Shown here: piece after piece, positions 1-8,573 of the stretch | Numbering within the stretch: position 1 is the stretch's first letter | Layout of the letters: each line of letters starts with the position of its first letter | Source: an uncultured Acetatifactor sp. | GTDB lineage: Bacteria; Bacillota; Clostridia; Lachnospirales; Lachnospiraceae | Assembly (NCBI GenBank): GCA_934426825.1 | Contig: CAKRYI010000001.1 | Location: forward strand, 124,001-188,000 | Direction: 5' to 3' | Length of the DNA: 64,000 bases | Made by a program: the position numbers and the translations under genes | The notes under the pieces: model-generated | What the model saw: only the letters and a program-made list of their open reading frames with translations | Databases searched by the model: none | Told to the model about the DNA's origin: nothing

Positions 1-324
1 ATTCTGAGCAAAAATGAATTGTTTGCCACAGGTACAACGGGTAGACTGATTGAGGAAGTTACCAATCTGAATATTCACAAATATCTTGCGGGACATTTGG
101 GCGGTGAGCAGCAGATTGGCGCGCAGATAGAGCATAACCAGATTGACCTCGTGATTTTCTTGAGAGACCCCCTGACGTCCAAGTCCCATGAGCCGGACGT
201 CAATAACGTGGTTCGTCTCTGCGATATGCACAATATTCCTTTGGCAACCAATTTAGCGACAGCGGAACTGTTAATTAAGTCACTGGACAGAGGAGATTTA
301 GAGTGGCGTGAGATGTATAAGTAA
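1..324 (+). CDS. mgsA: Methylglyoxal synthase (5' end outside window)
   Basis: Converts dihydroxyacetone phosphate to methylglyoxal and phosphate in the cytosol, a bypass that releases phosphate when triose phosphates accumulate. The gene is open at the window edge; 107 codons are visible. They carry the phosphate-binding ATGTTG motif, GGEQQIGA, FLRDPLTSKSHEPD (the first Asp matches catalytic Asp71 of the E. coli enzyme) and NIPLATNLATAE. Compared with the 152-residue E. coli protein about 40 N-terminal residues are missing here. The last 17 bases overlap the next gene, which suggests coupled translation. Family assignment is firm. Confidence 0.93.
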   Translation: MLSKNELFATGTTGRLIEEVTNLNIHKYLAGHLGGEQQIGAQIEHNQIDLVIFLRDPLTSKSHEPDVNNVVRLCDMHNIPLATNLATAELLIKSLDRGDLEWREMYK

Positions 325-1291
325 ACGTTTTACAGGCTTATGTCTGGCGCTGGCTGTGATGTGCAGCTTTACGGCCTGCGGGAATCTGAAATATGATATG
401 GCATATGAAGCGGATTCCGCCGTCAGCAGCTTTAACGTGATTTCCGGCAGGGAATCCAAAACGGCGCAGCCTTTTGCTGCGGATTTGTGCGTCATAACAG
501 GGGATATACTGGATGATGAGAATGTGGACATGTCTCAGGCAACGGCGGCGGTTTTGGTGGATTTAAACAGCAAGGAAGCCGTCTATTCCAAGAACGCCCA
601 CGAAAGACTGCATCCGGCAAGCCTCACCAAAGTTATGACAGCGCTGGTTGCTTTGGAAAACGGTTCGCTGGATCAGGTATTGACCGCTACGGACAATGTG
701 AGAATTACGGAGTCCGGAGCGCAGTTGTGCGGAATCAAGAGCGGGGACAGCATGACGCTTGATCAGGCATTACATATCCTGTTAATGTACTCGGCAAATG
801 ATGTGGCGCTTATGATTGCCGAAAATATCGGCGGCAGTGTGGAACATTTCGTGGAAATGATGAACGAGGAGGCGGTTCGCCTCGGCGCTACCAATACCAG
901 TTTTGCCAATCCCCACGGGCTTACGGCGGACGGTCATTACACGACGGCATATGACTTATATCTGATTTTTAATGAGGCAATTAAGTATGATACCTTTACG
1001 GAAATCATACATATGGCAAATTATAAGACGACTTATTACGACAAGATCGGAAATGCCAAAGAAATTTCGGTGTCCAGCACTAACTGGTACCTAAACGGCA
1101 AGACCAAACAGCCGGAAAACATTACGGTAATCGGCGGCAAGACGGGAACAACCAATGCCGCAAGAAACTGTCTGATTTTATTGTCTAGGGATGTGAAGGG
1201 TTCCCCTTATATCTCGGTTATCTTAAGTTCGGTGTCAAGGGATATTTTGTATCCGGAAATGACAGATTTGTTAGAAGAAATCAATAAGTAG
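308..1291 (+). CDS. D-alanyl-D-alanine carboxypeptidase (PBP5/DacF type), probable lipoprotein
   Basis: Serine DD-peptidase that trims the terminal D-Ala from peptidoglycan stem peptides outside the membrane. All three S11 active-site motifs are present: SLTK with Ser105 and Lys108, SAN at 162-164, and KTG at 278-280. Residues 8-25 form a hydrophobic signal ending in SFTAC, a plausible lipobox with Cys24, so the protein may be lipid-anchored. At 327 residues it is shorter than PBP5 and seems to lack the C-terminal beta domain and amphipathic anchor. The GTG start overlaps mgsA by 17 bases; no better start lies downstream of a ribosome binding site. Confidence 0.9.
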   Translation: MRCISKRFTGLCLALAVMCSFTACGNLKYDMAYEADSAVSSFNVISGRESKTAQPFAADLCVITGDILDDENVDMSQATAAVLVDLNSKEAVYSKNAHERLHPASLTKVMTALVALENGSLDQVLTATDNVRITESGAQLCGIKSGDSMTLDQALHILLMYSANDVALMIAENIGGSVEHFVEMMNEEAVRLGATNTSFANPHGLTADGHYTTAYDLYLIFNEAIKYDTFTEIIHMANYKTTYYDKIGNAKEISVSSTNWYLNGKTKQPENITVIGGKTGTTNAARNCLILLSRDVKGSPYISVILSSVSRDILYPEMTDLLEEINK

Positions 1292-1294
1292 AGG

Positions 1295-1323
1295 TTGTTT
1301 TTTGACATCATATCAACTATAAT
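1295..1323 (+). promoter_or_regulatory. Putative sigma-A promoter for the P-loop gene
   Basis: A perfect TATAAT at 1318-1323 lies 17 bases after TTGTTT at 1295-1300. A TTGACA at 1302-1307 is also present but only 10 bases from the -10 box, too close to serve it. The next gene starts at 1375 behind a strong AGGAGGG. Confidence 0.5.
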
Positions 1324-1374
1324 AGAAACAGATAGAAAATTTTTTCCATCAATTTACGATAGGAGGGTTACCCA

Positions 1375-1794
1375 ATGGTTCAGTTAATTGTAGGCAAAAA
1401 AGGAAAAGGCAAGACCAAACAGTTATTGGATAAAGTGAATAATGAGGTTAAGAACATTTCGGGTAATATTGTTTATCTGGACAAAAGTACCAAGCATATG
1501 TATGAACTGAACAATAAGGTGCGTCTGATTGACGTCTCCCAGTGGCAGATTGAGACCAGTGATGAGTTTGTAGGTTTTGTATGCGGAATCATATCTCAGG
1601 ATCATGATTTGCAGCAGATGTATTTTGACAGCTTTTTAAAGAATGCCTGTCTGGAAGGAAAGGACATTACGGCTACCGTTGAGAAATTGGAGAAGGTAAG
1701 CGAAGCCAAAAAGGTTGATTTTATCTTGAGCGTATCCGTGGATGAAGAAGAGCTTCCGGAAGCAATGAAAGAGAAAGTAATTATTTCCCTGTAG
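1375..1794 (+). CDS. Small P-loop NTP-binding protein of unknown function
   Basis: A 139-residue soluble protein that opens with a Walker A motif, GKKGKGKT at residues 7-14, only six residues after the start. There is no clear Walker B; the segment NNKVRLIDVS near residue 50 and VDFILSVSVDEE near 120 are hydrophobic-strand candidates. Similar short proteins are sometimes labelled as PilT-like twitching motility proteins, but no pilus gene is nearby and the protein is far too short for PilT, so I do not use that name. It has its own likely promoter and is followed by a perfect hairpin, so it may be a single-gene unit. Confidence 0.75.
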   Translation: MVQLIVGKKGKGKTKQLLDKVNNEVKNISGNIVYLDKSTKHMYELNNKVRLIDVSQWQIETSDEFVGFVCGIISQDHDLQQMYFDSFLKNACLEGKDITATVEKLEKVSEAKKVDFILSVSVDEEELPEAMKEKVIISL

Positions 1795-1831
1795 GACTTT
1801 CCTGTGGGAAATGCAATAGTAACACACATAA

Positions 1832-1860
1832 GAAAAGCCTCGGATTAACCGAGGCTTTTC
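1832..1860 (+). terminator. Perfect 12-bp inverted repeat, probable terminator
   Basis: Arms GAAAAGCCTCGG (1832-1843) and CCGAGGCTTTTC (1849-1860) enclose a 5-base loop. The T-rich end lies inside the right arm and no further T run follows, so termination is likely but perhaps partial; it separates the P-loop gene from the next operon. Confidence 0.6.
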
Positions 1861-1886
1861 ATGAGTAATTTGGAGGTTTGGCAGCT

Positions 1887-3296
1887 TTGGCAAACGGCAG
1901 TAAAAAAATAAAACGATACAGAAAACCGTTGAATCTGAATATAGGTATGCTGATTTTTGGGGCTGTGTTTATCTACGTGATTATCTGTGTGATTATGTAT
2001 TTTCAGACCACTCATATCGTGCGTTATGAGGTGAAGGAAGGCTCCCTTGCCACGGATAACATTTACCGCGGGGTCATAATCCGCAAGGAGAGCGTGGTAA
2101 ATGCTGATACCGCCGGTTATGTCAATTACTATGCCAGAGAAGGGGAAAGAGTCGCAAAAGGAGATTTGGTCTATACGGTGGATGAAACCGGGCGGCTGAA
2201 CGAATATCTGGAGAACCTGAATCTTGGGGAAAATTCACTGGACAAAAGGGAACTGGCAGAGTTTCGCAGTGAAATATCCAATTTCATGCACGGATTTGAT
2301 GAAAAAAATTATGATAATATTTATGATTTCAAGTATTCGTTAAAAAATACGGTGTTAAAACTTGCCAATGCCAATATGCTGCAGGGTATCAGCAGCATGA
2401 ACGGAACCGAGGGCGTGGCAAATATCGTCAATTTCTGTAATGCGCCTTTTACCGGGGTGGTAGCCTACTGGACGGACGGTTACGAAAACCTGACTGCGGA
2501 TGCTGTCACGGAGAGCGTGTTTGACGAGAAGACATACGAGAAGAACCAGATGGTGGGAAATGCGCTGATGGCGGTTTCGGATGCGGTGTACAAGCTGTCC
2601 ACGGACGAAAACTGGTCGGTGGTTGTTCCCATTGACAACGATATGGGCGTGCAGATGGAACAGGAAGGGTATGTGAAAGTCCGCTTTTTGAAAAACCAGT
2701 ACGAATCATGGGGCGCAACAAAGCTCTTACATAATGCGGACGGCAAAACCTATCTGGAACTGAGCTTTACCAACTCCATGATTTCTTTCGTGTCAGACCG
2801 TTTTCTGGACATAGAGCTGATTATCAATGATGAAAAGGGACTTAAGATTCCAAACTCCTCTATTGTGCAGAAGGATTTTTTCCTCATACCGGAGGATTAT
2901 GTGAGGACGGGAAACGACAACGAAAGCAGCACCGGAGTCATCCGTCAGTGTTATTTGGAGGACGGCACGATTTCCAGTGAGTTTATCCCACTTGATGTGT
3001 ACAGTTACAGCGAGGAATCCAAGGAGTATTATCTGGGAACGGATGTGCTTGCTACGGGAGATATTCTCTATAAAACGGACAGTCAGGAGACGTACACGGT
3101 AAGCAAGCGCGCCACCCTGATTGGTGTTTACAATATGAATAAAGGATATGCGGACTTTAAGCAGATTAATATTCTGTATCAGAACGAAGAGTATTCCATT
3201 GTCAAGGCAAATACCCGGTACGGGTTGAATGTATATGATTATATTGTTCTGGATGCGGAAGCGGTCAGTGATGACCAGTTTTTGAATGACAGGTGA
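1887..3296 (+). CDS. HlyD-like membrane-anchored protein
   Basis: About 469 residues. A basic N-terminus is followed by one transmembrane helix (about residues 18-40), then a region like a split biotinyl-lipoyl domain (AGYVNYYAREGERVAKGDLVY), a feature of membrane-fusion proteins. The middle is helical and the rest probably extracellular beta domains. No export ATPase or permease is beside it; the following genes are yggS and sepF, so a role in envelope or division is inferred from context only. The frame is also open from TTG 1878, but GGAGG at 1872-1876 would be one base away; TTG 1887, ten bases on, is the better start. Confidence 0.7.
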   Translation: MANGSKKIKRYRKPLNLNIGMLIFGAVFIYVIICVIMYFQTTHIVRYEVKEGSLATDNIYRGVIIRKESVVNADTAGYVNYYAREGERVAKGDLVYTVDETGRLNEYLENLNLGENSLDKRELAEFRSEISNFMHGFDEKNYDNIYDFKYSLKNTVLKLANANMLQGISSMNGTEGVANIVNFCNAPFTGVVAYWTDGYENLTADAVTESVFDEKTYEKNQMVGNALMAVSDAVYKLSTDENWSVVVPIDNDMGVQMEQEGYVKVRFLKNQYESWGATKLLHNADGKTYLELSFTNSMISFVSDRFLDIELIINDEKGLKIPNSSIVQKDFFLIPEDYVRTGNDNESSTGVIRQCYLEDGTISSEFIPLDVYSYSEESKEYYLGTDVLATGDILYKTDSQETYTVSKRATLIGVYNMNKGYADFKQINILYQNEEYSIVKANTRYGLNVYDYIVLDAEAVSDDQFLNDR

Positions 3297-3313
3297 GAAA
3301 GGAAGCGTGTATC

Positions 3314-4006
3314 ATGATTTGCGACAATATAGAACAGGTGGAAAAAAAGATTTCCGATGCCTGCAAAAAGGCGGGAAGAGATGCAAAGGATGTGACACTG
3401 ATTACCGTAAGCAAGACCAAACCGGTGTCCATGCTGCGGGAGGCTTACGAGGCGGGCTCCAGAGATTTCGGTGAAAACAAGGTTCAGGAAATGCTGGACA
3501 AGATTCCCGAAATGCCGGATGATGTGCGGTGGCATTTAATCGGTCATTTGCAGCGCAACAAGGTAAAATATATTGTGGACAAGGTCTTTTTGATTCACAG
3601 TGTTGATTCCCTGCGGCTTGCGGAGGAAATCAGCAGGGAGGCTTTGAAACATCAGGTGGAGGTTGACATTCTGATTGAAGTCAATGTGGCGCAGGAGGAG
3701 AGCAAGTTTGGCGTGTCCGTGGAGGATACCTGTGAACTGGTGCAGGAGATTGCCAAATTGTCCGGAATCCATATCAAGGGACTTATGACAATCGCACCTT
3801 ATGTGGAAAATGCTGAGGAAAACCGCGGTATTTTTCGAAAATTGAAAGAATTGTCTGTTGACATAGCGAAGAAAAACATTGATAATGTTTTTATGAATAT
3901 ATTGTCCATGGGAATGACGGGAGATTACACGGTTGCAGTAGAGGAAGGCGCCACTTATGTGAGAGTCGGCACAGGAATCTTTGGTGAACGCGATTACAGC
4001 AAATAA
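3314..4006 (+). CDS. yggS: YggS/PROSC family PLP-binding protein
   Basis: Cytosolic PLP homeostasis protein with a single TIM-barrel domain and no known catalytic reaction. Lys34 in LITVSKTKP is the expected Schiff-base lysine, and the family segments FGENKVQE, WHLIGHLQRNK and LSMGMTGDY are visible. The 230-residue length is normal. An in-frame GTG at 3293 lies upstream, but ATG 3314 sits about ten bases after AAAGGAAG and gives the standard N-terminus. It is followed at once by sepF, the same order as ylmE-sepF in Bacillus and many Firmicutes. Confidence 0.93.
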   Translation: MICDNIEQVEKKISDACKKAGRDAKDVTLITVSKTKPVSMLREAYEAGSRDFGENKVQEMLDKIPEMPDDVRWHLIGHLQRNKVKYIVDKVFLIHSVDSLRLAEEISREALKHQVEVDILIEVNVAQEESKFGVSVEDTCELVQEIAKLSGIHIKGLMTIAPYVENAEENRGIFRKLKELSVDIAKKNIDNVFMNILSMGMTGDYTVAVEEGATYVRVGTGIFGERDYSK

Positions 4007-4022
4007 AAGGAGAGCAGTTGAA

Positions 4023-4544
4023 ATGGGTGTAATGGATAAGTTTTTGAATTATATGAAACTTAACGATGAAGATGAAGATTTTTATGATGACGAATATTTA
4101 GATGATGATGAAGAAGTGGAAGAGCCTGCACCCAGAAAGGCAAGTGCATCCAAGTCGAAGGATACCGATAATTATGACGACGGAAGAAATGCCAGAAAGG
4201 CTGCACAGCCCAAGGTAACGCCTATCCGCCAGAATGTGACGAGAAAAATGCCCGGTACCGGCATGGAGGTATGCGTGATTAAGCCGACTTCCGTGGAGGA
4301 CGCAAGGGAGATTACAGAGACTCTTTTGGCGAACCGGACGGTAGTTTTAAATCTGGAAGGACTGGATGTGGATATTGCGCAGAGAATCATTGACTTTACT
4401 TCCGGTTCCTGTTTCGCAATTTCCGGAAATCTGCAGAAGATTTCCCATTACATTTTCATTATTACGCCTGCCAGCGTAGACATATCCGGAGATTTTCAGG
4501 ATATTTTCGGAGGTTCTTTTGACACCATTAATAATGGATTATAA
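4023..4544 (+). CDS. sepF: Cell division protein SepF
   Basis: FtsZ-associated division protein that helps tether and bend Z-ring filaments at the membrane. The 173 residues show the family layout: a short amphipathic start (MGVMDKFLNYMKL), an acidic low-complexity linker rich in Asp and Glu (about residues 12-45), and a C-terminal SepF core with VCVIKPTSVEDAREI, RTVVLNLEGLD and IDFTSGSCFAI. The ATG at 4023 follows AAGGAGAG and lies 16 bases after the yggS stop. A terminator-like hairpin follows the gene. Confidence 0.92.
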   Translation: MGVMDKFLNYMKLNDEDEDFYDDEYLDDDEEVEEPAPRKASASKSKDTDNYDDGRNARKAAQPKVTPIRQNVTRKMPGTGMEVCVIKPTSVEDAREITETLLANRTVVLNLEGLDVDIAQRIIDFTSGSCFAISGNLQKISHYIFIITPASVDISGDFQDIFGGSFDTINNGL

Positions 4545-4548
4545 ATAA

Positions 4549-4588
4549 AAGGGCTTCCCGTTTGGAAGAAAGCGGGGAGCCTTTTTTC
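4549..4588 (+). terminator. Rho-independent terminator after sepF
   Basis: A GGGCTTCCCG arm at 4551-4560 pairs imperfectly with CGGGGAGCCT, followed by TTTTTT. It ends the yggS-sepF unit 41 bases before aroB. Confidence 0.7.
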
Positions 4589-4628
4589 GGACATTTTACG
4601 AGAAAAAGAAAGCAAAAAGGGAGAAAAG

Positions 4629-5738
4629 ATGGCAGAACGATTACCGATTTTGATGAATAAAAAGCCATGTTACGACATTGTGTTCAGCAAGGGCTTTGAG
4701 GAACTTCCCGAAGAACTGAAAGCATTTGACGTAGCTGAAAGAAAAATATGTATTGTGACGGATTCCAATGTGGATGAACTGTACGGTGAACAGGTTCTTA
4801 ACCTTTTGCAGAACTCCTGTGCAAAAGCCGTAAAATATGCTTTTCCCGCAGGAGAGGAAAGCAAGAACTTAGATACCGTAAAAGAGGTTTACAAGTTTTT
4901 AATTGAAGAGAAAATCGACAGGAAGGATATGCTTGTGGCGTTAGGCGGCGGCGTTGTCGGTGATTTGACCGGATTTACGGCGGCAACCTATCTGCGGGGC
5001 ATTGATTTCATTCAGATACCGACCACGCTCTTGGCGCAGGCGGACAGCTCCATCGGCGGCAAAACCGGTGTGGATTTTGACGGCTATAAGAACATGGTGG
5101 GCGCTTTTAAAATGCCCCGTCTGGTTTACATGAATATTTCGGTACTCGCGACGCTGGAGGACAGGCAGTTTTTCTCCGGATTTGCGGAAATCATGAAGCA
5201 CGGCATTATCAAGGACAGCATTTATTACGAATGGCTGATTGAAAATATGTATGAAATCTGTGAGAGAGACCCTGACACACTGCTTGAGATGGTGCAGAGA
5301 AGCTGCAATGTCAAGAAACTGGTGGTGGAAAAGGATCCCACGGAGCAGGGAGACCGGGCGCTGTTGAATTTAGGACATACTATCGGCCATGCCATAGAGA
5401 AGGCAAAGAATTTTACCCTGTATCACGGGGAGTGTGTGGCTCTCGGCACGGTTGCGGCGGCTTATATTTCATGGAAAAAGGAATTGCTTTCCATGGAGGA
5501 ATATTACGAAATCCGCGATATGTTCGTACCGTTTTACCTGCCTATCAGCGTGGACGGCATTGACGCACAGGAAATTCTGAAACTTACAAAATCGGATAAA
5601 AAGATGGAATCCGGCAAAATCAAATTTATATTGCTTAAAAAAATCGGCAAGGCAGTCATTGACACTACCGTGACGGATGAAGAGATTTTGGCGGCAATCG
5701 AAGAAATTAACTTTAGTGAAGAGGATGCACATGAGTAA
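4629..5738 (+). CDS. aroB: 3-dehydroquinate synthase
   Basis: Second enzyme of the shikimate pathway; converts DAHP to 3-dehydroquinate using NAD and a divalent metal. The 369 residues match the family length. Visible motifs are GGGVVGD (106-112, NAD binding), PTTLLAQADSSIGGKTGVD, and the metal ligands Glu187 in GFAEIMKHG, His250 in LNLGHTIGH and His266 in YHGECVALG. The gene starts after GGGAGAAAAG and its last eight bases overlap the lspA start. No other aro gene is in the window. Confidence 0.97.
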   Translation: MAERLPILMNKKPCYDIVFSKGFEELPEELKAFDVAERKICIVTDSNVDELYGEQVLNLLQNSCAKAVKYAFPAGEESKNLDTVKEVYKFLIEEKIDRKDMLVALGGGVVGDLTGFTAATYLRGIDFIQIPTTLLAQADSSIGGKTGVDFDGYKNMVGAFKMPRLVYMNISVLATLEDRQFFSGFAEIMKHGIIKDSIYYEWLIENMYEICERDPDTLLEMVQRSCNVKKLVVEKDPTEQGDRALLNLGHTIGHAIEKAKNFTLYHGECVALGTVAAAYISWKKELLSMEEYYEIRDMFVPFYLPISVDGIDAQEILKLTKSDKKMESGKIKFILLKKIGKAVIDTTVTDEEILAAIEEINFSEEDAHE

Positions 5739-6333
5739 CACAGAGAATCAGAGCAGCACGGAAATGGAAACCGCTGCAAATGTTATTAACAGAGGAAATA
5801 ATGTAGTCGAGGTAAAACGCTTTAAAATGCTGATACTGGATGCGGTTGTGGCGGCGCTTTTGCTCGGATTTGACCAATTTACCAAATATCTGGCAATCGT
5901 CAAACTCAAATCCCAGCCGGCGCATGTGCTGATTGACGGAGTGCTGGAGCTGCAATATCTTGAAAACAGAGGCTCTGCCTTTGGTATGCTGCAAAACCAG
6001 AAGTTTTTTATTCTCTTTGTGGGCTTTGTCTTTATGGCAGTTATCTTTTTCTTTTTGTTCAAGCTGCCCAGAAGAAAGAAATTCTGTGTGGTTCACATTC
6101 TGCTCTCCGTGATTATTGCGGGTGGAATCGGGAACATGGTGGACAGATTCCGATTCGATTATGTGGTGGACTTTATTTCTTTTGTGCTCATTGATTATCC
6201 GATTTTTAATGTGGCGGATATTTATATTGTATGCGGAACCGTTATTTTGTTTATCCTGTTTCTCTTTGTTTTCTCGGAGAAGGATTTGGAGTTTTTGAAT
6301 TTTAAACAGAAGCGCTACCGCGAGATGAAATAA
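5731..6333 (+). CDS. lspA: Lipoprotein signal peptidase (signal peptidase II)
   Basis: Membrane aspartyl protease that cleaves prolipoprotein signal peptides ahead of the lipidated cysteine; it would process the lipoproteins predicted in this window. Four hydrophobic segments follow a hydrophilic N-terminal extension of about 30 residues. The catalytic dyad fits Asp147 in YVVDFI and Asp163 in FNVADIY, and GNMVDR is conserved. ATG 5731 overlaps the aroB stop by eight bases and has GAAGAGG before it; the frame is open further upstream inside aroB but without support. Confidence 0.95.
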   Translation: MSNTENQSSTEMETAANVINRGNNVVEVKRFKMLILDAVVAALLLGFDQFTKYLAIVKLKSQPAHVLIDGVLELQYLENRGSAFGMLQNQKFFILFVGFVFMAVIFFFLFKLPRRKKFCVVHILLSVIIAGGIGNMVDRFRFDYVVDFISFVLIDYPIFNVADIYIVCGTVILFILFLFVFSEKDLEFLNFKQKRYREMK

Positions 6334-6350
6334 ATGGGGATTTTATTTCT

Positions 6351-7271
6351 ATGGACAATTCTACGGATAAGTTTTTATTTCAGATAAGTGAAGAGATGGA
6401 AGATGAGAGAATCGATAAGTGCGTCAGTGCGCTTATCGATTCTTTGTCACGCTCCTATATTCAGAAAATGATAAAAGAGGAGCGTGTTTTAGTGAACGGA
6501 GCGCCGGTGAAGGGCAGCTACCGGGTGAAGGACGGGGACGAGGTTTCCTTTGAACTGCCGCCATCGGTGGAGCCGGACATTGAGCCGGAGAATATTCCTT
6601 TGGATATTCTCTATGAGGACCCGGACGTGATTATCGTCAACAAACCCAAGGGAATGGTGGTGCACCCGGCTGCAGGACACTACAGCGGGACATTGGTAAA
6701 TGCGCTTATGTATCACTGCGGAAGTGAACTTTCCGGTATCAACGGCGTCATACGTCCGGGAATCGTGCACCGCATTGACAGAGACACCACGGGGTCTTTA
6801 ATTGTCTGTAAAAATGACAGGGCGCACAACTGTATTGCACAGCAGTTAAAAGAGCACAGTATCAACCGCCGGTATCGCGCTATCTGTTACGGCGTCTTAA
6901 AGGAGGACGAGGGCGTCATTGACAAGCCCATAGGCAGACACCCGACAGACCGGAAAAAGATGGCGGTTAACGAGAAAAACGGAAAACGTGCCGTCACCCA
7001 TTACCGGGTACTGGAGAGGTTTGACAAGTACACATATATTGAATGTGTGCTGGAGACCGGGCGGACACACCAGATTCGCGTGCATATGGCGTCCATAGGA
7101 CACCCGCTTTTGGGAGATGAGGTCTATTCGGACAGGAAATGTCCCTTTAAGTTAGAGGGGCAGACTTTACATGCAAAAACGCTTGGATTCGTGCATCCGT
7201 CCACCGGAGAGTACATGGAGGTAGACGCTCCGCTGCCGGAGTATTTTTCTCATTTGCTGCAAATTTTATAA
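6351..7271 (+). CDS. RluD-type 23S rRNA pseudouridine synthase
   Basis: RluA-family enzyme that isomerises uridines in large-subunit rRNA. An N-terminal S4 RNA-binding domain (about residues 18-80) precedes the catalytic domain; Asp143 in GIVHRIDRDTTG is the conserved nucleophile, and GRTHQIRVHMA marks the C-terminal half. The length of 306 is typical of RluD. It follows lspA by 17 bases, the same pair as lspA-ylyB in Bacillus. Site specificity cannot be read from sequence. Confidence 0.93.
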   Translation: MDNSTDKFLFQISEEMEDERIDKCVSALIDSLSRSYIQKMIKEERVLVNGAPVKGSYRVKDGDEVSFELPPSVEPDIEPENIPLDILYEDPDVIIVNKPKGMVVHPAAGHYSGTLVNALMYHCGSELSGINGVIRPGIVHRIDRDTTGSLIVCKNDRAHNCIAQQLKEHSINRRYRAICYGVLKEDEGVIDKPIGRHPTDRKKMAVNEKNGKRAVTHYRVLERFDKYTYIECVLETGRTHQIRVHMASIGHPLLGDEVYSDRKCPFKLEGQTLHAKTLGFVHPSTGEYMEVDAPLPEYFSHLLQIL

Positions 7272-7325
7272 TGTCTGTATTTTCAGACAAATTGTATATA
7301 TTCTTTATAAATTCAAGAAAGTTTC

Positions 7326-7354
7326 TTGCAAAACTGCTGAAAATAGTGTATACT
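7326..7354 (+). promoter_or_regulatory. Putative sigma-A promoter for the cytidylate-kinase-like gene
   Basis: TTGCAA at 7326-7331 and TATACT at 7349-7354 are separated by 17 bases, in the 141-base gap before the gene at 7413. Confidence 0.65.
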
Positions 7355-7412
7355 ACAGGTAAGCAATTCAGAGATAATTGCCATTATTTATTCAGGAAGG
7401 CAGGGGATTTGT

Positions 7413-8042
7413 ATGAATACAGTAATTACAATCGGAAGACAGTTTGGCTCGGCAGGACGTGAAATCGGGGAACAGGTTGCAGCGTATTTTGGAATCAAAT
7501 GCTATGACAAGGAGCTTTTAACCAGAGCTGCGAAGGAAAGTGGTTTTTGTGAAGAAATGCTTCAGAATCATGATGAAAGACCTACCAATTCCTTCCTGTA
7601 TAATCTGGTAATGGATACTTATTCTTTTGGATATAATGCGTCCTCCTTTGTGGATATGCCGATCAGCCACAAAGTATTTCTGGCACAGTTTGACACCATT
7701 AAGAAGATTGCAAGCGAGGGTCCCTGCGTTATCGTAGGTCGTTGTGCGGATTATGCTCTTGCAGACCGCAAGAATTGCGTTCACCTCTTTATCTACGGTG
7801 ATGAGGAGACGAAGGTAAAGCGGATTATGGAGAAGTACAGCCTGACGGAAGCCAAGGCAAAGGATATGATTCTCAAGAAGGATAAGCAGAGACAGAGTTA
7901 TTACAACTATTATTCTTCCAAGAAATGGGGTCGTGCCGACAGCTATGATTTGTGCATCAACAGCAGTGTCTTGGGAGTGGAAGGAACGGTTAAGCTGATT
8001 GTCCAGTACATAGAGGATTTTGAAAAGAAGAACAATCCCTGA
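7413..8042 (+). CDS. Cytidylate kinase-like P-loop protein
   Basis: A 209-residue protein of the AAA_26/cytidylate-kinase-like family. The N-terminus MNTVITIGRQFGSAGREIG is the atypical P-loop of this group, followed by YDKELL, a central VIVGRCADY strand and a C-terminal KRIMEKYSLTEAKAK helical part. True CMP kinases are longer and have a canonical Walker A, so the substrate is not known; the family is common in Clostridia as a stand-alone gene. ATG 7413 follows CAGGAAGGCAGGGG. It has its own promoter and ends before the rplU promoter. Confidence 0.85.
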   Translation: MNTVITIGRQFGSAGREIGEQVAAYFGIKCYDKELLTRAAKESGFCEEMLQNHDERPTNSFLYNLVMDTYSFGYNASSFVDMPISHKVFLAQFDTIKKIASEGPCVIVGRCADYALADRKNCVHLFIYGDEETKVKRIMEKYSLTEAKAKDMILKKDKQRQSYYNYYSSKKWGRADSYDLCINSSVLGVEGTVKLIVQYIEDFEKKNNP

Positions 8043-8104
8043 TAAAAGATATACGGATTAGGCAATAATTTGTCTTTTATTTTGAAATAATTGAATAGAA
8101 ATGC

Positions 8105-8134
8105 TTGACATGTAAGGGCACCTCATGCTATTAT
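8105..8134 (+). promoter_or_regulatory. Promoter of the rplU-prp-rpmA operon
   Basis: A consensus TTGACA at 8105-8110 is followed after 18 bases by TATTAT at 8129-8134; TATACT at 8132-8137 is an overlapping alternative with a 21-base spacer. Confidence 0.7.
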
Positions 8135-8140
8135 ACTACG

Positions 8141-8262
8141 GTATGCCGCATAACTAGGTAGAAGTGTGCAGTCCGACAGGATTACATCACCAAAGTTAGC
8201 GAGTAAATGGACGAAGTTATGTTTTGACATTGCGTAGTTCATGAATAGGAGGTGCCTTTATT
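8141..8262 (+). promoter_or_regulatory. Probable ribosomal protein L21 leader RNA
   Basis: About 120 transcribed, non-coding bases lie between the promoter and rplU and end in AGGAGGTGC before the ATG. Firmicute rplU operons commonly carry an L21 leader here that is thought to bind L21 for feedback control. The call rests on position and length; the fold was not checked against the Rfam model. Confidence 0.55.
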
Positions 8263-8568
8263 ATGTACGCTATTATTGCAACAGGTGGAAAACAGTACAA
8301 GGTTGCTGAAGGAGATGTCATCAAAGTTGAGAAACTTGACGTTGAAGCAGGCAACACCGTTACTTTTGACCAGGTAATCGCAGTAAGTGACGCTACCCTC
8401 AAGGTTGGTGCAGACGTTGCAGGTGCAACTGTTTCCGCAACCGTTATGGAGCAGGGAAGAGGTAAGAAGGTTATTGTATACAAATACAAGAGAAAAACCG
8501 GCTACCACAAAAAGAACGGTCATAGACAAGCATACACTCAGGTTAAGATTGACAAGATTAATGCGTAA
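8263..8568 (+). CDS. rplU: 50S ribosomal protein L21
   Basis: Large-subunit protein that binds 23S rRNA domain I. The 101 residues match the family: MYAIIATGGKQYKVAEGD at the start, the central VIVYKYKRKTGYHKKNGHRQ loop and a short QVKIDKI tail. ATG 8263 has AGGAGGTGCC before it. First gene of the rplU-prp-rpmA operon. Confidence 0.98.
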   Translation: MYAIIATGGKQYKVAEGDVIKVEKLDVEAGNTVTFDQVIAVSDATLKVGADVAGATVSATVMEQGRGKKVIVYKYKRKTGYHKKNGHRQAYTQVKIDKINA

Positions 8569-8573
8569 TTGAT

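Noticed and set aside
1302..1323. TTGACA at 1302 as the -35 box for TATAAT at 1318
   Set aside because: The spacer is only 10 bases; TTGTTT at 1295 with 17 bases is the better partner.
1375..1794. PilT/twitching motility label for the P-loop protein
   Set aside because: Length and motifs do not fit PilT and no type IV pilus gene is in the window.
3293..3316. Matching GAAAGGAAGCGTGT before yggS and before the SDR gene at 44138
   Set aside because: Fourteen bases built around a ribosome binding site; no hairpin or longer match, so chance with selection on the AAGGA core is enough.
5677..5730. Upstream start for lspA inside aroB
   Set aside because: ATG 5731 has GAAGAGG at good spacing and the upstream residues are not hydrophobic or conserved.
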